From assembly GCF_900188225.1 (NCBI RefSeq), contig NZ_FZOC01000001.1, positions 558,596 through 622,595 of the forward strand: a DNA stretch of 64,000 nt, written 5' to 3'. The notes beneath the pieces are model-generated. The model worked only from the letters and a program-made list of their open reading frames with translations. It made no database searches and had not been told where the DNA came from. Numbering within the stretch: position 1 is the stretch's first letter; each line of letters starts with the position of its first letter. The stretch is from Humidesulfovibrio mexicanus (GTDB lineage Bacteria; Desulfobacterota; Desulfovibrionia; Desulfovibrionales; Desulfovibrionaceae). The position numbers and the translations under genes were made by a program. This document shows, piece after piece, positions 48,944-57,760 of the stretch.

Positions 48944-51900
48944 ATGACGCTACGCAAGGCAACCTTTCTTTGGCTGACCGCCAGCACCCTGGCGCTCATC
49001 GGCGCGCTGGCGCTCATTTTACATCTGGTCATCAGCTCCACCTTCAGCGGGCTGGAGCGCGAGCACGCCATGCGCGACATGGAGCGCGCGCGCAACGCGC
49101 TGGCCCAGGAGCTCGCCGCCCTGGACGAGACGGCCGTGGACTGGGCCGCCTGGGACGACGCCCGCGAGTTCTTGCTCCGCAAAGGCGGGCACGACTTCGT
49201 GGAATCGAACCTGAACGACCGCACGCTGGCCTCGCTCCGGCTTTCGGCCCTCGCCTTTCTGAACCGCCAGGGCGAGCCCGTGTGGGCTCACGGCTTTGTG
49301 CCCATGCAGGGCACGCAGGCGCCCCTGCCCCGCGAGCTGAGCGACGAGTTCACGCCCGGATCGCCCCTTTTGGCGGCGAACAGCGTCGAGGACCGCGTCA
49401 AGGGCTACATGCTGCTGCCCCAGGGGCCGATGCTCGTGGTCGCCTGCCCGGTCACCGGCAGCGAAGGCGTTGGCGAACCCGTGGGCACGCTGGTGATGCT
49501 ACGCGCCCTGGGACCGCAGGAAACGGCGGCCCTGGCCGAGCGGGTGCGTCTGTCCCTCTCCATAGAACGGGCGGACGCGCCGCCCAGCGCCGATGTGTCG
49601 CAAATCGCCGGCACACTCACCGGCGGCATGGCTCTGGGTCCGGTTTCCCCGGAGCGGTACTGCGCCGTACGGATCCTGCCGGACCTCTGGGGTCGGCCGG
49701 CCCTCCGGCTGGTGCTGCGCGACACGCGGGAGATCATGAACCTGGGCGACAGGGCCATGCTCGTCTCCCTCGCCTGGATGATCGGCGGGGCGGTGCTGGC
49801 CTTCGTGGCCCTTTTGGCCCACCTGGAGCGACACCTGCTACGCCGTCTGCGGCTGCTCAACGAGCAGGTGAAAAACATCGGGGCGGACGCCGACATCCTG
49901 CTGCCGGAACTGGGTTCGGCCTGCCCCATCTCCGTTCCGCTGGGCCGCGTGGACCTTCACGGAAGCGACGAGTTGTCGGCCCTGGCCATGCGCATCAACG
50001 GCGCAATCCGGCAACTGGAACGCTCACGCGAGGGGCTGGCCACCCAATGCGCGCTTACCCAGGAGCAGGAAAGCTATCTCCAGCAACTGCTCGACTCCAT
50101 TCAGGCCGGGGTGATCCTCATCGACCCGGACACCCGCCTCATCCGCGAGGTCAACGCCTTTGCGGCGGCAAGCGTCGGCCGCACGCGCGACGAAATTGTC
50201 GGGAACCTGTGCCACGGATTCATCTGCCCCACCGCCGAAGGCAGATGCCCGGTGGCCGACCTGGGCAAACCCGGCGAGCACGCGCTGGGCACGCTCCTGC
50301 GCGCCGATGGTTCGCAGCTTCCCGTGCTCAAAAGCGTCTCGCGCATTGAGCGCAGCGGCAAGCCCTTGCTCCTGGAGACCTTCATCGACATCACCGACCT
50401 GCAACAGGCCCAGGAGGCCCTCAAGCGATCCGAAGAGAGCTACCGCGCCATCTTCATGAACACCGGCACGGCGACCATGCTCGTCGACCCGGACACGACC
50501 ATCGCCCTCGTCAACCAGGAATTCGAGAAGCTCTCCGGCTTCTCCAAGGCCGAGGTGGAGGGACGGCGCAGGTGGACGGAGTTCTTTGTGGCCGACGACG
50601 TGGAGTGGATGCTCCAGCACCACGTGCGGCGCCGCCAATCGCCGGAGCTGGCCCCCCGCAATTATGAAGCGCGCTTCCTCACCAGCAGGGGCGACGAACG
50701 CGTGGTGCGCATGACCGTGGGCATGATTCCGGAGACCAAGGTCAGCGTGGCCTCCATTGAGGACATCACCGAGCGCAAGAAGGCGGAAGAGCAGTTGCTC
50801 CACCAGGCCCTGCACGACGGCCTCACCGGTCTGCCCAACCGCCAGCTGCTGCTCGACCGCCTGGAGCACGCCATAGAATCGGCGCGCGGCGAGGGGCATG
50901 AGCTGGCTATTCTGCTCATGGACCTGGACCGCTTCAAGGACGTGAACGACTCCCTGGGGCACGGCGCCGGGGACCGGCTGCTCAGGATCGTGGCCGGGCG
51001 GCTGCGCGAGGCCGTGCCCCGCAGCGACACCGTGGCCAGGCTGGGCGGCGACGAGTTCATCGTGGTGGCCGATTGCGCCCATGGCCGGGAGACCGGCGCG
51101 CAGCTGGCCGAAACGCTGCGCGCGGCCTTTTCGGCCCCCTTCGAGCTGGATGGAGAAACGCTGCACATGGACATCTCCGTGGGCATCGCGCTGTTCCCGG
51201 CCCACGGCGAAACCCCAGAAACGCTCCTCAAATGCGCCGATCTGGCCATGTACCGGGCCAAGGAAGGCGGACGCAGCACGTACGCCTTCTTCACCAGGGA
51301 GCTGGACGAGCAGGTGGCGCGACGCATGACCGTGGAAGGCTGGCTGCGGCGCGCCCTGGACACCGGGGGCGTGGAGGTGTTCTTCCAGCCCAAGATATCG
51401 CAGCCCGGAAACCGCATCGCCGGGGCCGAGGCCCTTGTGCGCCTGCGCCATCCCGATGGCGCGCTCATCCCTCCGGCGGAGTTCATCCCCGTGGCCGAAA
51501 ACACCGGCCTCATCATGCCCCTTTCCGCCCTGGTGCTGCGCGAGGCTTGCCGCTGCGCCACCGCCTGGCGCACCGGCCCCCACCAGGACTTCGTCATGGC
51601 CGTGAACCTCTCGCCCAGGCAGTTCCAGCAGCCCGGCCTGGCGGACCGCATCCGCGCAATACTGCAGGAAACCGCGACCCCGCCGGAAGCCCTTGAATTC
51701 GAGATCACCGAAAACCTGCTCCTGGACAACAGGCCGGAAACCCTGGAGACGCTCTCCGAACTGCGGCGCATGGGCGCGGGCATCGCCCTGGACGACTTCG
51801 GCAAGGAATATTCGTCCTTAAGCTACATAAAGAAGCTTCCCGTCCAGGCCATCAAGATCGACCGCTCCTTCATCGACGGCCTGCCGGGCGACGAGGACGA

Positions 51901-52105
51901 CGCCAGCATCGTCAAGTCCGTGCTCTCGCTGGCCCAGGGGCTGGAGCTGCGCGTGGTGGCCGAGGGCGTGGAAACCCGCGCCCAGCTCGATTTCCTTGTG
52001 GGGCTCGGCTGCAGCGAATTCCAGGGCTATCTGTTCAGCAAGCCCCTGCCCGCCGTTGACATGCAGACGCTTCTGGGGCAGTCGGACCCGTTCCCCCTGC
52101 CCTAA
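48944..52105 (+). CDS. Membrane-bound GGDEF/EAL protein with CHASE4-like and PAS domains
   Basis: A 1053-residue cyclic-di-GMP enzyme. An N-terminal helix (about 8-30), a periplasmic CHASE4-like sensor containing DWAAWDDAREFL, and a second helix (about 265-290) are followed by two PAS domains (about 370-480 and 495-610), a GGDEF domain with intact RLGGDEF near residue 699, and an EAL domain with AEALVRL near 827, EITENLL and IKIDRSF. In the EAL loop 6 the common DDFGTGYSS is DDFGKEYSS. Both synthesis and breakdown of cyclic-di-GMP are possible. It is divergent from the hydrolase operon and monocistronic or co-transcribed with the following RNA methyltransferase gene. Confidence 0.93.
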   Translation: MTLRKATFLWLTASTLALIGALALILHLVISSTFSGLEREHAMRDMERARNALAQELAALDETAVDWAAWDDAREFLLRKGGHDFVESNLNDRTLASLRLSALAFLNRQGEPVWAHGFVPMQGTQAPLPRELSDEFTPGSPLLAANSVEDRVKGYMLLPQGPMLVVACPVTGSEGVGEPVGTLVMLRALGPQETAALAERVRLSLSIERADAPPSADVSQIAGTLTGGMALGPVSPERYCAVRILPDLWGRPALRLVLRDTREIMNLGDRAMLVSLAWMIGGAVLAFVALLAHLERHLLRRLRLLNEQVKNIGADADILLPELGSACPISVPLGRVDLHGSDELSALAMRINGAIRQLERSREGLATQCALTQEQESYLQQLLDSIQAGVILIDPDTRLIREVNAFAAASVGRTRDEIVGNLCHGFICPTAEGRCPVADLGKPGEHALGTLLRADGSQLPVLKSVSRIERSGKPLLLETFIDITDLQQAQEALKRSEESYRAIFMNTGTATMLVDPDTTIALVNQEFEKLSGFSKAEVEGRRRWTEFFVADDVEWMLQHHVRRRQSPELAPRNYEARFLTSRGDERVVRMTVGMIPETKVSVASIEDITERKKAEEQLLHQALHDGLTGLPNRQLLLDRLEHAIESARGEGHELAILLMDLDRFKDVNDSLGHGAGDRLLRIVAGRLREAVPRSDTVARLGGDEFIVVADCAHGRETGAQLAETLRAAFSAPFELDGETLHMDISVGIALFPAHGETPETLLKCADLAMYRAKEGGRSTYAFFTRELDEQVARRMTVEGWLRRALDTGGVEVFFQPKISQPGNRIAGAEALVRLRHPDGALIPPAEFIPVAENTGLIMPLSALVLREACRCATAWRTGPHQDFVMAVNLSPRQFQQPGLADRIRAILQETATPPEALEFEITENLLLDNRPETLETLSELRRMGAGIALDDFGKEYSSLSYIKKLPVQAIKIDRSFIDGLPGDEDDASIVKSVLSLAQGLELRVVAEGVETRAQLDFLVGLGCSEFQGYLFSKPLPAVDMQTLLGQSDPFPLP

Positions 52106-52128
52106 GCACCTTCGCACAAAGGACCGCC

Positions 52129-53382
52129 ATGCCGTTCTCCTCCGCCCAGCGCCAACTGCTCGTCACCTGCCCCAAAGGGCTGCCCCCGCTGCTGGCGAAG
52201 GAAATCGCCGCGATGGGCCTGCCCGCGCGGGAGCTGACCGCCGGCGTGCTGACCACTGGAGACATGCGCCAGTGCATCCGCCTGAATCTGGCCCTGCGCA
52301 CCGGCCACCGCGTGCTTCTGGAGCTGGCGAGGCTGCGCGCCCCGGACCCGGCCGCCCTGGAGCGGGAGCTTTCCCGCCTGCCCTGGGAGGACATGATCCC
52401 GGCGGACGGGCACCTGACCGTTGATTCCAGCGTGCAGAACGAGCATGTGCGCGATGGCCGCTTCGCCAACCAGAAGGCCAAGGACGCCATCGTGGACCGC
52501 ATCGCCTCGCGCAGGGGGCGCAGGCCGAACTCCGGGCCCGAGCCGCTGGGCGCGTGCGTGTTCCTGCACTGGCGCGGCGATGCCGCCACCGTGTACCTGG
52601 ACACCACCGGCGCGCCCCTTGCCCGCCGGGGCTACCGCAAAATGCCCCACAGGGCCCCCCTGCAGGAGACGCTGGCCGCGGGCATCGTGCTGGCCACGGG
52701 CTTCGACGGCTCCGGGCACTTCCTTTCCCCCATGTGCGGCAGCGGCACGCTGGCGGTGGAGGCGGCCCTCGCCGCCCTGGGCCGCGCGCCGGGGCTTCTT
52801 CGGCCGGACTTCGCCTTCCGGCACCTGCTGGGCTTCGATCCAGAGGCGTACGCCGCGCTCCGGCGGGAGGCCCAGGCCGTGGCGCGCAAGACCTTCCCCG
52901 GCCGCATCGTCGCCAGCGACAACGACCCCGAGGCCGTGGCCGCGGCCCGGCAAAACGCCCGCACGGCAGGCGTGGAGGAGCACATCGAATTCGCCGTGTG
53001 CGACTTCCGCGAAAGCCCCGTGCCCGACGAAGGTTCCGGCGTGTGCGTGTTGAACCCGGAATACGGCGCGCGCCTGGGCGACACGCCCGGACTTGAGGCC
53101 GTGTACGCGGGCATCGGCGATTTCTTCAAAAAGCGGCTCGCCGGATGGCGCGGCTTCGTGTTCACCGGCAACCCAAGCCTGGCCGCGAAGGTGGGCCTCA
53201 AGCCCCGCCGTAAGACGCCCTTCTTCAACGCCAAGATCGAATGCCGCCTGCTGGAGTACGAACTGTACGCGGGCAGCCGACGGACCCCGCGCCCCGGCCA
53301 GGACGAAGCGTCCGGCCAAGTCGAAGCGTCCGGCCAGGCCGAAGGCCCGATGCAGCCAGCCGGGCCTGAACAGGCCGATTGA
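52129..53382 (+). CDS. THUMP-type RNA guanine-N2 methyltransferase-like protein
   Basis: A 417-residue protein of the RlmL/YcbY N-terminal-half type. A THUMP-containing RNA-binding region (about 1-155, beginning LLVTCPKGLPPLLAKE) is followed by a Rossmann methyltransferase with HRAPLQETLAAGIVLATGF, FLSPMCGSGTLAVEAAL (motif I area) and IVASDNDPEAVAAARQNA. The catalytic NPPYG motif is NPEYGARL here. The C-terminus carries a short repetitive tail with EASGQVEASGQAEG. It likely modifies a guanine of 23S rRNA. AAGGA precedes the ATG, 24 bases after the GGDEF/EAL stop. Confidence 0.87.
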   Translation: MPFSSAQRQLLVTCPKGLPPLLAKEIAAMGLPARELTAGVLTTGDMRQCIRLNLALRTGHRVLLELARLRAPDPAALERELSRLPWEDMIPADGHLTVDSSVQNEHVRDGRFANQKAKDAIVDRIASRRGRRPNSGPEPLGACVFLHWRGDAATVYLDTTGAPLARRGYRKMPHRAPLQETLAAGIVLATGFDGSGHFLSPMCGSGTLAVEAALAALGRAPGLLRPDFAFRHLLGFDPEAYAALRREAQAVARKTFPGRIVASDNDPEAVAAARQNARTAGVEEHIEFAVCDFRESPVPDEGSGVCVLNPEYGARLGDTPGLEAVYAGIGDFFKKRLAGWRGFVFTGNPSLAAKVGLKPRRKTPFFNAKIECRLLEYELYAGSRRTPRPGQDEASGQVEASGQAEGPMQPAGPEQAD

Positions 53383-53460
53383 CTCCGGAGCGCGGCAAAG
53401 GTAGTCCACGGCCATGCGCCCGCCACTTCGGCCCGGAGCGCCACCGCACCGGAGAATCCC

Positions 53461-54246
53461 GTGACCGCACCGCATCTGCGCGCCCTCATCGTGGACGACG
53501 AGGCCCCTGCCCGCGACGAACTGCTGTATCTGCTTGAGGCCCACCCGGACGTGGAGGCCGCGCAGGCGGCAGGCGCGCGCGAGGCCATGTCGGCCCTGGC
53601 GCACGGCGGCTTCGACCTCGTGTTCCAGGACATCCAGATGCCCGGCGAGGACGGCTTCGCCGTGCTGGCTGCGGCCCAGGAACTGGAGCGGCCGCCCCTG
53701 TTCGTCTTCGTCACCGCCTTTGACCAGCACGCCATACGGGCCTTCGAGGAAAACGCCGCGGACTATCTGCTGAAGCCCGTGGCCCCGGACCGGCTGGCCA
53801 AAAGCCTGGGCCGCGTGCGCAGGGCGCTTGCCGAACCCGCGCCCCAAGATCTGAGCCTGGCCATCGAACGCCTGCTTTCTTCGGCCGGAAGAGACGCCGC
53901 GCGGCCGCTCGGGCGCATCGCCGTTGAGCAGGGGGGCCGCATCGCCCTCATCCCCACGTCCAGCATCCTCTTCATCGAGGCCGACGAAAAGCGGCTGGTG
54001 GCCGTGACTGCCTGCGAGCGCCTGACCTGCCACGGCCTGCCCACCCTGGCCAAGGCGGCGGAGCGTCTGACCGGACAGGCCTTCTTCCAGGCCAACCGCG
54101 CCCAGTTGGTGAACCTGGAGCACATCGTCGAGTTCACGCCCTGGTTCGGCGGCAAGTACTGCGTGGTCATGGCCGACCCCGCCAGAACCGAAGTGACCGT
54201 GAGCAGAAACCGCGTGCGCGCCTTCAAGCAGCGCCTGGGCATCTAA
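53461..54246 (+). CDS. LytTR-family response regulator
   Basis: A 261-residue two-domain regulator. The receiver domain has the acidic pocket IVDDEAPARDE, the phosphoacceptor aspartate 57 in VFQDIQMPGEDG, and the lysine of LLKPVAP. The C-terminal LytTR DNA-binding domain (about 150-258) contains SILFIEADEKRLVAV and FFQANRAQLVNLEHI. It begins with GTG behind GGAGA. Its partner kinase starts 13 bases later, and two CstA-type transporters follow, which is the arrangement of BtsR/BtsS with the pyruvate transporter BtsT in enterobacteria. Confidence 0.92.
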   Translation: MTAPHLRALIVDDEAPARDELLYLLEAHPDVEAAQAAGAREAMSALAHGGFDLVFQDIQMPGEDGFAVLAAAQELERPPLFVFVTAFDQHAIRAFEENAADYLLKPVAPDRLAKSLGRVRRALAEPAPQDLSLAIERLLSSAGRDAARPLGRIAVEQGGRIALIPTSSILFIEADEKRLVAVTACERLTCHGLPTLAKAAERLTGQAFFQANRAQLVNLEHIVEFTPWFGGKYCVVMADPARTEVTVSRNRVRAFKQRLGI

Positions 54247-54258
54247 CACGCCGCCGTC

Positions 54259-55971
54259 ATGAACGACTTCTTCAATCCCCAGGTTCCGGAGCTGTTCCTC
54301 AACCTCTCCCAGCGCTTCGGCCTGCTTTTGGCGGGCTGCTTCGCGGTGATGACCGTCACCGCCATCGACAAGCTGGGGCCGCGACGCGACAGGCCCGCCT
54401 GGGCCACGGCGCTCTTGACCGTGCTCTTCGGCCTTTTCGGGGTGCTGGGCACCTATTCCGGCAACACGGTGTTCCAGTCCTTCGCCAATCTGCGGGGCAT
54501 GGTGGTGGTCACGGCCGGGCTCTTCGGCGGTCCAGTGGTGGGCGTCGGGGCCGGGCTTATCGCCGGGGGGCACCGCTACCTTATGGACATCGGCGGGTTT
54601 TCCGCCCTGCCCTGCGGATTGGCAACGCTGCTGGAGGGCGCCGCAGCCGGGTTCATCGCCCACAGACGGCAAGCCCACGCGCTGGACTGGCGCCTGGCCA
54701 TGCTGCTGTGCCTGGGCGGCGAAGCCATACACCAGCTGCTGGTGCTGGGCCTGGCGCGCCCCTTCCCCACCGCCGTGGCCGTGGTGCAGGTCATCGCCCT
54801 GCCCATGATCGTGTTCAATTCCCTTGGCGCGGCGCTACTGGTGCAGGCGCTGAACCTGCAAATGAGCTACCGCCAGGCCAGAAACCGCGACTTGGCCCGG
54901 CAGATCCTCTCCATCGCCAACCAGACCCTGGCGCACCTGCGCTCCGGGCTCACCGAGACCTCGGCCCGCGCCACCGCGGCCATCATCCTGCGCGAGGCGC
55001 AGGCGCCCGCCGTGGCCGTGACCAGCGGCCTCACCATCCTGGCGCACCTGGGCGCTGGCGAGGACCACCACACCATCGGCTGTGAGGCGCGCACCAAGGC
55101 CACCCACAAGGTCATCGAGACCGGCGAGCCGCTCTTCGTGCGCGACAAAAGCGACATCTGCTGCTCCGACCCCAATTGCCCCCTCACCGAGGCCATCATC
55201 GTGCCCCTGCGCAAGGGTGATGGCATCCTCGGCTGCCTGAAGCTTTACGGCACCCGCCGCCAGCCCCTGGACGAGACGCTCTTCGAACTGGCCAAAGGCC
55301 TGGCCGACCTCTTCTCCACCCAGCTGGAGCTGGAGAACATCGGCATCAAGAACCAGCTGCTGGCCCACGCGGAGATCCGCCGCCTGCAGGCGCAGATCAA
55401 CCCGCACTTCCTGTTCAACTCGCTGAACACCATCGCCAGTTTCTGCCGCACCGCGCCCTCCCAGGCCCGCGAACTTCTGCTGGACCTCTCGCGCTACATG
55501 CGACGCAACCTCGACTCCAGCCGGGGGCTCATCCGACTCTCGGACGAGATCGAGCAGACAAACGCCTATCTCGCCATCGAACAGGCCCGCTTCGGGCAAC
55601 GAATCCGCGCAGAGGTGGACATGGGTCCCGGTGCGGAGGACTGCGTCACCCCCCCGCTCATCGTCCAGCCCCTTGTGGAGAACGCCGTGCGCCATGGCCT
55701 TCTGCCCCGGCCAGAGGGCGGACTGGTGAAGCTCACCGCCTGGAGGGAGGACGGGCACCTGCTGGTGGAGGTGCACGACGACGGCGTGGGCATGAGCCCG
55801 GAGCAGGTGCGCGCCATCACCACCGCCACGGAGCTGGAGTCCTTGAGCGAAGGCGTGGGCGCGCGCAACTCCAACCAGCGTCTGGTGCAGCTCTATGGCC
55901 CGGCCTACGCCATGGTGGTCATGAGCTCTCCGGGCGAGGGCACCAGCATCAGCCTGCGCATTCCGCAGTAG
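54259..55971 (+). CDS. LytS/BtsS-type sensor histidine kinase
   Basis: A 570-residue inner-membrane kinase. Five to six hydrophobic segments of the 5TM-5TMR type fill about residues 15-200 (with ANLRGMVVVTAGLFGGPVVG and the GHRYLMDIGG loop), then a GAF-like domain (about 225-365), then the LytS kinase region with IRRLQAQINPHFLFNSLNTI holding the phosphorylated histidine at about 384, and a HATPase with QPLVENAVRHGL, DDGVGM and SEGVGARNSNQRL. The GAF domain carries CCSDPNC, possibly metal- or redox-sensitive. BtsS homologues sense extracellular pyruvate; the nearby cstA-type genes support a similar role here, but that is inference. Confidence 0.93.
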   Translation: MNDFFNPQVPELFLNLSQRFGLLLAGCFAVMTVTAIDKLGPRRDRPAWATALLTVLFGLFGVLGTYSGNTVFQSFANLRGMVVVTAGLFGGPVVGVGAGLIAGGHRYLMDIGGFSALPCGLATLLEGAAAGFIAHRRQAHALDWRLAMLLCLGGEAIHQLLVLGLARPFPTAVAVVQVIALPMIVFNSLGAALLVQALNLQMSYRQARNRDLARQILSIANQTLAHLRSGLTETSARATAAIILREAQAPAVAVTSGLTILAHLGAGEDHHTIGCEARTKATHKVIETGEPLFVRDKSDICCSDPNCPLTEAIIVPLRKGDGILGCLKLYGTRRQPLDETLFELAKGLADLFSTQLELENIGIKNQLLAHAEIRRLQAQINPHFLFNSLNTIASFCRTAPSQARELLLDLSRYMRRNLDSSRGLIRLSDEIEQTNAYLAIEQARFGQRIRAEVDMGPGAEDCVTPPLIVQPLVENAVRHGLLPRPEGGLVKLTAWREDGHLLVEVHDDGVGMSPEQVRAITTATELESLSEGVGARNSNQRLVQLYGPAYAMVVMSSPGEGTSISLRIPQ

Positions 55972-56157
55972 TCCCACCGCCGCTTCATCCGCCGGATTCG
56001 CCCTTTCATACGCCGAAGACGCCATTTCGGCTCCGGCCCATTGCTTCTTCCGCCCGGCGTGGCCTAATGGTGCCGTAATCCCAAATGCGGACGCGTCCTC
56101 CGGCTGGCCGAAGCGCGCGCCCAACACGAACATATTTCCCCCAGGAGGCAGACGCCC

Positions 56158-57582
56158 ATGATGATCTTCCTGTTGTGCACGGCCGCGCTCATCGTCGGCT
56201 ATTTCACCTACGGCGCCATGGTGGACAAGCTCTTCCAGCCGGATGTCTCGCGCACCACGCCCGCCATGTGCATGGCCGACGGCGTGGACTATGTGCCCAT
56301 GTCCAAGCCCAAGATATTTCTCATTCAGCTTCTGAACATCGCGGGCCTCGGCCCGGTGTTCGGCCCCATCCTGGGCGCGCTGTACGGCCCGGCGGCCCTG
56401 GTGTGGATCGTCATCGGCACCATTGTGGCCGGCGGCGTGCACGACTACTTCTCTGGAATGCTCTCCCTGCGGTACCGGGGCGAAAGCATTCCCGACGTGG
56501 TGGGCTACAACCTGGGCAACGGCTTCAAGCAGTTCATGCGCCTGTTCTCGCTGATTCTGCTGCTGCTGGTGGGCGTGGTCTTCGTGCTCGGCCCGGCCAA
56601 GCTTTTGGGCAAGCTCTCCGGCATCGAGGTGGGCCTGTGGGTGGCGGCCATCTTCGCCTACTACTTCCTGGCCACCATCCTGCCCATCGACAAGATCATC
56701 GGCCGCCTGTACCCCGTCTTCGGCGCCATTCTCATCTTCATGGCCGTGGCCATGCCCCTGGCGCTGATGAATGAAGGCTACAACATGTTCCCCAACCTGA
56801 CCCTGGCCAACCTGCACCCCAAGGAGCTGCCCATGTGGCCGCTCATGTTCATCACCATCGCCTGCGGGGCCATCTCCGGGTTCCACTCCACCCAGTCGCC
56901 GCTCATGTCGCGCTGCGTGTGCAACGAGCGTGAAGGCCGCTTCATCTTCTACGGCGCCATGGTGGCCGAAGGCTTCATCGGCCTGGTGTGGGCCACCGTG
57001 GGCATGAGCTTCTACCAGACCCCCGAAGCCTTGAACGCCGCCCTGGCCGCAGGCGGCCCGGCCAACGTCGTCAACGAGGCCTGCACCACGCTTCTGGGCG
57101 GCTTCGGCGGCGTGCTGGCCATTCTGGGCGTGGTGGTGCTGCCCATCACCTCCGGCGACACGGCCTTCCGCGCCGCGCGCCTGCTCATCGCCGACTTCGC
57201 CAAGTACTCCCAGAAGCAGGCTGTAAAGCGCCTGTACATCGCGGTGCCGCTCTTCGTCGTCGGCTACGTCATCTCCCTGGCCAACTTCGACGTCATCTGG
57301 CGCTACTTCGGCTGGGCCAACCAGAGCCTCGCCGCCATCGTGCTCTGGACCGCCGCGGCCTACTGCGTGAAGCATGGCAAGCCCCACTGGATCGCCACCG
57401 TGCCCGCCGTCTTCATGACCGCCGTGTCCAACACCTTCATCCTGAACGCCACCATCGGCTTCAACCTGCCCTTGAGCGTGTCCACACCCATCGGGGTGGC
57501 CTCCTCCGTGGCGGCGCTGGCCGCGTTCCTCTATGTTTTCCGCTCCTCCAATCTCGCCAAGATGGAGCCGGACAACGCCTAA
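56158..57582 (+). CDS. cstA: CstA-family carbon-starvation (pyruvate/peptide) transporter, copy 1
   Basis: A 474-residue inner-membrane protein of the short CstA form. Family signatures are DGVDYVPMSKPKIFLIQLLNIAGLGPV near residue 40-65, AGGVHDYFSGMLSLRYRGESIPD, FHSTQSPLMSRC and WRYFGWANQSLAAI, among about a dozen helices. Homologues import pyruvate or peptides during nutrient limitation. AGGAGG lies ten bases upstream of the ATG; a second ATG follows immediately and cannot be excluded. It lies 186 bases after the sensor kinase gene and ends in a strong terminator, so it has its own transcript, probably driven by the LytTR regulator. Confidence 0.93.
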   Translation: MMIFLLCTAALIVGYFTYGAMVDKLFQPDVSRTTPAMCMADGVDYVPMSKPKIFLIQLLNIAGLGPVFGPILGALYGPAALVWIVIGTIVAGGVHDYFSGMLSLRYRGESIPDVVGYNLGNGFKQFMRLFSLILLLLVGVVFVLGPAKLLGKLSGIEVGLWVAAIFAYYFLATILPIDKIIGRLYPVFGAILIFMAVAMPLALMNEGYNMFPNLTLANLHPKELPMWPLMFITIACGAISGFHSTQSPLMSRCVCNEREGRFIFYGAMVAEGFIGLVWATVGMSFYQTPEALNAALAAGGPANVVNEACTTLLGGFGGVLAILGVVVLPITSGDTAFRAARLLIADFAKYSQKQAVKRLYIAVPLFVVGYVISLANFDVIWRYFGWANQSLAAIVLWTAAAYCVKHGKPHWIATVPAVFMTAVSNTFILNATIGFNLPLSVSTPIGVASSVAALAAFLYVFRSSNLAKMEPDNA

Positions 57583-57608
57583 CACGCCTTTGCTCACGAA
57601 AATGCACG

Positions 57609-57640
57609 GCCCCCGGAAGTCCGCTTCCGGGGGCTTTTTT
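57609..57640 (+). terminator. Rho-independent terminator after the first cstA
   Basis: An 11-bp perfect stem (57609-57619 with 57624-57634) with loop TCCG is followed by TTTTTT. It lies 26 bases after the stop codon and separates the two transporter genes. Confidence 0.95.
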
Positions 57641-57760
57641 CCGCCCAAGACCCTTTGACCCTCATGGGTCAAGGGCGTACGAATCCTCTGGGCATTTTCC
57701 CGGCTCCCGACACCAGGGTCACGCCACGCCAGGCGACGGCCCGCAACATACGGACGCCCC

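Noticed and set aside
53281-53370. Repeat tail of the RNA methyltransferase as a tandem-repeat element
   Set aside because: Only two imperfect copies of EASGQ are present; ordinary low-complexity linker sequence is a sufficient explanation.
56072-56095. A TGGC...TGC sequence upstream of the first cstA that resembles a sigma-54 promoter
   Set aside because: The distance between the GG and GC elements is one base short of the required spacing.
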